Assembly (NCBI GenBank): GCA_016201465.1
Contig: JACQCV010000021.1
Coordinates: 1 to 42,487 of the forward strand
Source: Candidatus Vogelbacteria bacterium
GTDB taxonomy: Bacteria > Patescibacteriota > Minisyncoccia > Phycocordibacterales > UBA12445
Direction: 5' to 3'
Length of the DNA stretch: 42,487 nucleotides
The notes under the pieces were generated by a model. It had not been told where the DNA came from. It saw nothing but the letters and a program-made list of their open reading frames with translations, and did no database searches. How positions within the stretch are numbered: position 1 is the first letter of the stretch; each line of letters opens with the position of its first letter. Positions 36,221 through 42,487 of this stretch are shown here, piece by piece. Both the position numbers and the translations under genes were made by a program.

Positions 36221-37477
36221 ATGAAAAGTGAAAAAATAAGATCACAAAAGAAAGAAGGTCAGGGTCAGGGTAGTATAGAGCAAACTCCGACCACTGCCGC
36301 TATACCAAACATAAATTTGCTGAGCGCTGAAGAGTTAAGTAGATACAAAGTTGAGGATTTAGCTGATGAAACGCGGCAGCTTACTGATTTTTCGCGTGTA
36401 GACGATATGGCGACAAAGGAAGATCTTGTGGCCGAGGCGGCTAAAATTAAAGAAGAGATTGAAAGAATGGATGAGCAGACAATGAGCGTCGACATGCTTC
36501 ACGCGAAACTTCTAGTGACCCTTAAAGACGCTAGAGGAGAGCTCGAGAATCTTCGTGGCCAATCCCGTTTTAAATTTATTTCGAAAACTAAGAAAGATTG
36601 GCGTAAATCAAAAGAAGAAGAGTTGGTTGCTGAGATAGCTGTCAATGAGACCGATCTTAAGGCTCTTGCATTAAAACACAAGCGACCATTACTCGATATT
36701 GAGAACCGTCCGCTTCGGTTTGATATGGAGCTTGAAGAAATTACAACTGAAATTGGTGCTTTAGAGGTGTTGCGAGACGAACTTAAAAAAGACACTAGAC
36801 TTGTGGAGGACGCGCCGAGATTTGTGAAAAAAGGTTTTGAAAAATTCGTGAACTTTTTGAGCAATTTTTTTGGTCAACCTTATGATAAGGTGATGTCACT
36901 TCATCAAATTGAATTGGATCTTATCCGAAAAAGAATAAGAGGGCTTGTTGCAAAACTTAACGCAGGGCACTTGAATAGTGAGGAAAGAACGGATGAGATA
37001 TCGAGTTTGGACGAGGGAGAGATGAGGTATAAAATTCGGGTTTTTGATTCGAATATAAAAAGTTTGCCGAAGCGAGTTGAACAAGAGATTGAAGAGGAGG
37101 CGAAGGATATATATTACAAAGAGCAGTTTGCTGAATTTATCAAAGAGCAAGAGGAAGCGATAAAACATACGGCTGGTAATATTGCCAGATTCATGTATAT
37201 ACCAATTTTTGCAGATCCAACCGATCCTAGTTATAACGACAGGCTTTTCCTCCAAATGGCTACGACTAATATGGAAGGTCTTAAGCATGAAATAAAGTAT
37301 AAAATGAGTGAGTCAATGAGAGGCGCATTTATTTGGAAGAATGAGAATTTTATTGATGAGAGTAACAGACGAGCGTTTAATCGTTTTTTGCGTAGCCAAA
37401 CGGTGATCAATATGGTAAACAGAATTATTGACGAGGTGATACAGAGTAGAGTAATGTATTTGACGAAGGGAAAATAA
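36221..37477 (+). CDS. Coiled-coil protein, paralogue group B
   Basis: Intact ORF; colinear similarity to the N-terminal half of the 33897 product (VEDLADETRQLTDFSRVDD... vs IERLVDEISEPTDIADVSC...). Confidence 0.78.
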   Translation: MKSEKIRSQKKEGQGQGSIEQTPTTAAIPNINLLSAEELSRYKVEDLADETRQLTDFSRVDDMATKEDLVAEAAKIKEEIERMDEQTMSVDMLHAKLLVTLKDARGELENLRGQSRFKFISKTKKDWRKSKEEELVAEIAVNETDLKALALKHKRPLLDIENRPLRFDMELEEITTEIGALEVLRDELKKDTRLVEDAPRFVKKGFEKFVNFLSNFFGQPYDKVMSLHQIELDLIRKRIRGLVAKLNAGHLNSEERTDEISSLDEGEMRYKIRVFDSNIKSLPKRVEQEIEEEAKDIYYKEQFAEFIKEQEEAIKHTAGNIARFMYIPIFADPTDPSYNDRLFLQMATTNMEGLKHEIKYKMSESMRGAFIWKNENFIDESNRRAFNRFLRSQTVINMVNRIIDEVIQSRVMYLTKGK

Positions 37478-37493
37478 AGTTTAATAGGACTAT

Positions 37494-39395
37494 ATGACAT
37501 CAAAAGAGGTTAGGCAAAAATATTTGGAATTTTTTAAGAAGCGGAGACATGCGATTATCCCGTCTTCACCCATAATTCCTGAGAACGACCCGACAACCTT
37601 ATTTACCGGTTCAGGTATGCAGCCCATGATCCCATATTTGCTTGGACAGAAGCATCCATTGGGGACGCGGATTGCTGACTCGCAAAAGTCATTTCGTACC
37701 GTTGATATTGACGAGGTTGGTGACAATCGACATACAACATTTTTTGAAATGCTTGGTAATTGGTCTCTCGGCGATTATTTTAAGAAAGAGCAAATACCCT
37801 GGATATTTGAGTTTTTAACGAAAGAGATTGGAATTGACCCGGAGAAATTATATGTCACCACATTCATTGGTGATGATAAAAATAATATACCCAAAGATAC
37901 TGAGACCGCGGAAATTTGGAAAGGACTTTTTGAAAAAGCCGGGGTGGATGCTAAGGATGTTGAAATTGGTAGCGAAAAGAATGGTTATGAACTTGGCATG
38001 CAGGAGGGAAGGATATTCTATTATGACGTAAGCAAAAATTGGTGGAGTAGGGCGGGAGTTCCTGATAAGATGCCTGTGGGTGAACCTGGCGGTCCTGACA
38101 CAGAAATGTTTTACAGATTTACGGATCTTGCCCACGACACTAAATATGGGAAATACTGTCATCCTAACTGCGATTGCGGACAGTTCATTGAGATTGGTAA
38201 CAATGTGTTCATGGAGTATAAAAAGAACGTAGACGGGACCTTTTCTAAGCTCCCACAAAGGAATGTTGACTTTGGTGGCGGACTGGAGAGAATTATAGCC
38301 GCATCAATCAACACGCCGGATATCTTTCAAATTGATATCTTTAAACAAATTATAAACACACTCGAAAGACTTTCTGGTAGGTCATACCATGATCAAAAAT
38401 ACACAGCGTCATTTAGAGTCATTGCTGATCACGTCCGCGCAGCATCATTTCTCATGGCCGATGGAGTAAATCCTTCTAATACAGATCAGGGCTATTTTAC
38501 TCGAAGGTTGATTAGAAGAGCGGTAAGATTTTGGGACAAGTTAGGGATTCAAAAAGGTGGATTGGCAGAGTTGGTTGGTCCACTTCTTAATTTCTATCAG
38601 GATTCATATCCACTAGTATATGAAAAAAGGGAGCAGATTAAAGACGAGGTCGCATCTGAGGAGGAGAGGTTCCGACAGACGCTTGCTCGCGGTCTAAAAC
38701 ATTTTAATGAATTAACTGGCAATTTAATAACTGGTCAGGATGCATTTATACTTTTTACAACATATGGATTTCCGGTTGAGGTTACTCAAGAACTAGCCAA
38801 AGAGAGGGTAATGAAGGTAGATATGGGGGAGTATGATAAGGCAATGAAGGAACACCAGGCCTTGTCGCGTTCTGGGTCAGAGCAAAAGTTTAAAGGAGGA
38901 TTGGCAGATCACTCTAAGCAAACAGTGCAATATCACACAACCCATCACATTTTACTTAAGGCACTTCAGAGCGTGCTTGGACCGGAAGTTCATCAAAGGG
39001 GATCAAATATAACTGCCGAGCGTTTGCGTATAGATTTTGCTAGTCCCCGTAAGATGACGGACGACGAGAAAAAAAAGGTTGAGGAGATTGTTAACCAAAA
39101 GATTCAGGAGAATCTACCGGTTATCAGGACAGTAATGAAGAAAGAGGATGCTGAAAATTTTGGAGCAGAGCATGAATTCAACGCTAACTATCCTGAAATG
39201 GTAACAATTTATTCTGTTGGACCAAAAGATGCGACCATAGGTGAACCAAAAATTAAAGAGGCGTTTTCAATAGAATTTTGTGGCGGACCACACGTTACAA
39301 ATACAGAGGAAATAGCCCACACTGGTGTATTTAAAATTATAAAGGAGGAGGCAGTCGCAACGGGGATAAGGCGAATTAAGGCAGTTGTGGTATAA
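37494..39395 (+). CDS. alaS: Alanyl-tRNA synthetase, short form ending after the editing domain
   Basis: MTSKEVRQKYLEFFKKRRHAIIPSSPIIPENDPTTLFTGSGMQPM, FFEMLGNWSLGDYFKKE, CHPNCDCGQFIEIGNNVFMEY, GGGLERI, editing-domain HTTHH and FCGGPHVTNT. Confidence 0.95.
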   Translation: MTSKEVRQKYLEFFKKRRHAIIPSSPIIPENDPTTLFTGSGMQPMIPYLLGQKHPLGTRIADSQKSFRTVDIDEVGDNRHTTFFEMLGNWSLGDYFKKEQIPWIFEFLTKEIGIDPEKLYVTTFIGDDKNNIPKDTETAEIWKGLFEKAGVDAKDVEIGSEKNGYELGMQEGRIFYYDVSKNWWSRAGVPDKMPVGEPGGPDTEMFYRFTDLAHDTKYGKYCHPNCDCGQFIEIGNNVFMEYKKNVDGTFSKLPQRNVDFGGGLERIIAASINTPDIFQIDIFKQIINTLERLSGRSYHDQKYTASFRVIADHVRAASFLMADGVNPSNTDQGYFTRRLIRRAVRFWDKLGIQKGGLAELVGPLLNFYQDSYPLVYEKREQIKDEVASEEERFRQTLARGLKHFNELTGNLITGQDAFILFTTYGFPVEVTQELAKERVMKVDMGEYDKAMKEHQALSRSGSEQKFKGGLADHSKQTVQYHTTHHILLKALQSVLGPEVHQRGSNITAERLRIDFASPRKMTDDEKKKVEEIVNQKIQENLPVIRTVMKKEDAENFGAEHEFNANYPEMVTIYSVGPKDATIGEPKIKEAFSIEFCGGPHVTNTEEIAHTGVFKIIKEEAVATGIRRIKAVVV

Positions 39396-39402
39396 TTTAG
39401 GC

Positions 39403-40566
39403 ATGTTTGGTTTCTTTGGTAAAGATAAAGGAGATTCTACACTTATTATTGATGTCGGTAGTGGAAGCATAGGAGTCGCCTTGGTAAATTTGGGGGATTC
39501 AGTACCAATTTTAAAATACCAAATAAGGCAAGACCTGGTATTTCAGAAGGATTTAAATTCTAGAAATCTTTTTTCTTCTACGATCAAAACATTGAGTAGG
39601 ATTCTTGAACAGTATCATCGGGCTGGTCAGCCGAATCCAAAACGTATATATTGTTATTTGTCTTCTCATCTTTCTCTGTCGCAAACTCGGATAATCAGAT
39701 CAAAATTTGAAACTCCCTATATTATTAATCGATCTTTTGTAAATAACATAGTCGAAAAGGAGTTAAGTGCTTTTAAAAATGAACACACTGGGAAGTATAA
39801 AAACAGTTCAATTTTAATTGAAAGGAAGCTCATGTCTTTAAAATTAAATGGTTACTCTGTTTCTGAAATTGACAATAAGATGGTGCACGAGATAGAGCTT
39901 TCGGTTTTCTTTACCCTTATGTCCACTGGCGTTGAAAATGAGATCAGGCATATCGTGGCCGATTTCTTTCATCATAAGATTTTGGAGTTTCATTCTTTTT
40001 TATTTGCAAACTTCGCGACTACAAGAGATTTGCTTACAGAAGAGAAAGAATATGTTTTTATAGATATTGGCAGTGAAATATCCGATTTTTCAGTAGTTAG
40101 AGATGGCGTATTAGAAGCGTCTATTTCCTTTCCTTTGGGTAAAAATTCTGTAATTCGAAAATTATTAAAAAATGCTGGTGGCGAAAAAGTGTTATTAGAT
40201 TCACGATTGAACATTTACAATTCAAATCTTTTGAATAGTGATGATGATCGTCGTTTTTTGGATCTACTCCGATCAGCAGGTGATGATTGGATGAGAGCAA
40301 TGGAAAAAGCCGCTTATGGTACGTCGACAAACAAGAGATTGCCACAGAAGTTTATTGTGATTTCTGATCAAGATGTATCAAAAATATTTAAAGAATTTTT
40401 AAGTTCTCTGAACTTAACACATTTGACCTTATTTGATCGTAATCCCGAAATTACTTTTCTTAAAGATTTAGATATCAACAAATTTATTGATAATAGAAGC
40501 GGTATCGTAGGTGATCCATTTTTGACAATAGATGCTTTATTTTTAAAAAAAGATTTTAAGATATAA
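39403..40566 (+). CDS. Actin-fold PilM/FtsA-like protein
   Basis: TLIIDVGSGSIGVALV, YVFIDIGSEISDFSVVRDGVLEASISFPLGKNSVIRKL. Confidence 0.7.
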   Translation: MFGFFGKDKGDSTLIIDVGSGSIGVALVNLGDSVPILKYQIRQDLVFQKDLNSRNLFSSTIKTLSRILEQYHRAGQPNPKRIYCYLSSHLSLSQTRIIRSKFETPYIINRSFVNNIVEKELSAFKNEHTGKYKNSSILIERKLMSLKLNGYSVSEIDNKMVHEIELSVFFTLMSTGVENEIRHIVADFFHHKILEFHSFLFANFATTRDLLTEEKEYVFIDIGSEISDFSVVRDGVLEASISFPLGKNSVIRKLLKNAGGEKVLLDSRLNIYNSNLLNSDDDRRFLDLLRSAGDDWMRAMEKAAYGTSTNKRLPQKFIVISDQDVSKIFKEFLSSLNLTHLTLFDRNPEITFLKDLDINKFIDNRSGIVGDPFLTIDALFLKKDFKI

Positions 40567-40574
40567 AATCAAAT

Positions 40575-41831
40575 ATGAGTAAAAAAATATTTCAAGATAT
40601 AATTACTAAAGCGGTTGGGTCAGTGCACGAAGAGGTTTCTGTAGATGGAAATAAAGGCCGTGTTTCTAATCGACCACGACGAGGTGTAGGCAACAAGTTT
40701 CTTGTTTCCGTTAGCCTGATTGTCCTGGGCGCAGTAGTCGTTTTGGCACTATTTTTATTATTTTCATCTTCGTTTTCAAGAGTGTCGCTTAAGGTTACTA
40801 CTAGTCGGAAAGTTTTTGATTTAAATGATAAAATCACTCTTAATAAAAACGGCATGAACGGAGACATTAAGTACGACATTATGAAGCTGGAAGACTTAGA
40901 GTCTACTAAGGTTTCAATTACGGGGTCTAAAAGAGTACAAAGGAATGCGATTGGTGTAGTTACAATTTATAATTACGGTAAAACTGTTCAAAGGTTGGTA
41001 ATTGGTACTAGAGTTGAAACCAACGACGGTAAAATTTATAAGATTCAGAAGGCTATTTTGGTGCCATCAAATAAGTTGGGTACCGGTAGTGTTGATGTGG
41101 CGGTGCGAGCTGAACAAGCAGGTGACAATTATAATATTCCACCATCCGATTTTATACTCCCGGGATTAAAAGGAGGAACTAAATTTGATTTGATTCGAGC
41201 CAAATCTCATAAGAATATCATCGGGGGGTTTGTTGGTGAAATAAAAACTGTATCACCGGCTGATCTACAGAAGGCGAGACAACAACTTAGAGAAGTAATA
41301 ACACAAAAACTTACAAAGAATGCAATTCTCCAGGTTCCAAAGGGTTTTATTCTTTACAGTGACTCCATGTTTCTTTCTTTTACAGACAACGTAATTGATA
41401 ACTCAGCTCTGGTAGATTCGACCGAGGGTCAAGCGTCACTCACAATGAGTGGTGCACTCAGCTCAATTATAATAGATCAGAATGAACTTAGAAACTATTT
41501 AGTCTCAAAAACGATTCCCGATCTTAATAAAAATGTCAAGGTTATTTTGTTGGGTCTTGAAAAGCTCGATTTCCACGTTTTGAATAAGGAAAAGGTCGTC
41601 TTAGGTGGTGATCAATCTATTAAGGCTGATATCTCAGGAAGTATCCGAATTATTTGGGATTTTGACGACATTATGTTAAAGGACAAGCTAGTTGGAATTA
41701 AGAAATCTAACTATCAAGATGTTTTTAGACAATTTTCCTCAATAGAAAAAGCCGAAGCGGTTTTTAGTCCATCGTGGGCGTTATATTTTCCCAATGATCC
41801 CCAAAGAATCACAATAGATAAAGGTTTTTAG
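40575..41831 (+). CDS. Single-TM protein with baseplate J/gp47-like region
   Basis: One TM after a basic N-terminus; GVVTIYNYGKTVQRLVIGTRVETNDGKIYKIQKAILVPSN...GSVDVAVRAEQAGDNYNIPPSDFILPGLKG. Confidence 0.6.
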   Translation: MSKKIFQDIITKAVGSVHEEVSVDGNKGRVSNRPRRGVGNKFLVSVSLIVLGAVVVLALFLLFSSSFSRVSLKVTTSRKVFDLNDKITLNKNGMNGDIKYDIMKLEDLESTKVSITGSKRVQRNAIGVVTIYNYGKTVQRLVIGTRVETNDGKIYKIQKAILVPSNKLGTGSVDVAVRAEQAGDNYNIPPSDFILPGLKGGTKFDLIRAKSHKNIIGGFVGEIKTVSPADLQKARQQLREVITQKLTKNAILQVPKGFILYSDSMFLSFTDNVIDNSALVDSTEGQASLTMSGALSSIIIDQNELRNYLVSKTIPDLNKNVKVILLGLEKLDFHVLNKEKVVLGGDQSIKADISGSIRIIWDFDDIMLKDKLVGIKKSNYQDVFRQFSSIEKAEAVFSPSWALYFPNDPQRITIDKGF

Positions 41832-41848
41832 ATTATTTGTATTAAGAC

Positions 41849-41878
41849 TTGACTTAGAATGCACCAATCTGCTATGAT
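41849..41878 (+). promoter_or_regulatory. infA operon promoter
   Basis: TTGACT-N18-TATGAT. Confidence 0.6.
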
Positions 41879-41895
41879 GTCCGAGCAATTTGAAT

Positions 41896-42123
41896 ATGGA
41901 AAATAATTCACCAAAAGACCACATAGACCAAGAAATAGATGGATTAGTGGTTGAGGCTCTGCCTAATATGATGTTTCGTGTAGATATCGGAGGGGGCAAG
42001 ATTCTTTTAGCATATCTTGCCGGTAAAATGAGAATGAATAGAATTAAGGTTCTTATAGGAGACCGTGTACGGATCAAACTTGATATATATGGAGAGCGTG
42101 GGAGAATTATTAGAAGATATTAG
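41896..42123 (+). CDS. infA: Translation initiation factor IF-1
   Basis: IDGLVVEALPNMMFRVDIGGGKILLAYLAGKMRMNRIKVLIGDRVRIKLDIYGERGRIIRRY. Confidence 0.95.
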   Translation: MENNSPKDHIDQEIDGLVVEALPNMMFRVDIGGGKILLAYLAGKMRMNRIKVLIGDRVRIKLDIYGERGRIIRRY

Positions 42124-42135
42124 ATTTACATTTAA

Positions 42136-42249
42136 ATGAAAGTAAGATCGTCATTAAAGAAATTATGTGCAAAATGTAAAATGGTTAAGCGTAAAGGTTG
42201 CCTTTATGTTGTGTGTGATAAGCCTAAACACAAGCAAAGGCAGGGTTGA
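42136..42249 (+). CDS. rpmJ: 50S ribosomal protein L36 (missed by the 60-aa ORF cutoff)
   Basis: [37 protein letters not shown]. Confidence 0.95.
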   Translation: MKVRSSLKKLCAKCKMVKRKGCLYVVCDKPKHKQRQG

Positions 42250-42287
42250 GTTTAGTATGTGGGAAAATAGTAAATCATAAAGATAAA

Positions 42288-42487
42288 ATGAGAATTTCAG
42301 GAATCACAGTAGCAGATAATAAAAGACTCGAGACGGCCCTAACTGCCGTCTATGGAATTGGGAGAAAATTATCTCAGAAAATTTTAGACGAACTCTCTAT
42401 TCTACATGGGAAAAAGGCTTCGGAGTTAACACCAGATCAGGAAAACTTTCTTCGTAAACGAGTTGAATCAGAAAAAATAGAAGGAGA
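42288..42487 (+). CDS. rpsM: 30S ribosomal protein S13, 5' part (runs off window)
   Basis: MRISGITVADNKRLETALTAVYGIGRKLSQKILDEL... Confidence 0.95.
   Translation, partial: MRISGITVADNKRLETALTAVYGIGRKLSQKILDELSILHGKKASELTPDQENFLRKRVESEKIEG

Overview
The window looks like a chromosomal segment of a Candidate Phyla Radiation (Patescibacteria, Parcubacteria-like) bacterium. The taxon is inferred from gene content and protein character; no rRNA gene is present to confirm it. Core genes: argS (3' part), dnaX, tRNA-Gln(TTG), dus, ctp (S41), rplI, rpmA, uvrB, uvrA, ddl, a degenerate priA, mnmA, alaS, a PilM/FtsA-like gene with a baseplate-J-like partner, then infA-rpmJ-rpsM (partial). Accessory genes include a DUF3626-like gene with a decayed tandem copy, a patatin-like protein, a PspA/IM30 homologue, several unknown SD-led genes, and a block of large coiled-coil paralogues (27955-37477) interrupted by mnmA. 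Main observations: (1) at least a dozen genes have a sigma70-type -10 box ending 6-7 nt before the start codon, which predicts leaderless mRNAs, while a second gene class has consensus promoters, short leaders, strong SDs and terminators; (2) a ~104-nt structured, GC-rich, in-frame insert lies inside mnmA and resembles a palindromic-element insertion; (3) a 196-bp intergenic element has perfect 26-bp terminal inverted repeats and internal hairpins; (4) a 12-codon minus-strand minigene has a near-complete SD and its own terminator; (5) tandem paralogous coiled-coil giants follow PspA; (6) a PriA-like protein has lost recognisable Walker A and DEEH motifs. No CRISPR array, rRNA or transposase gene was seen.
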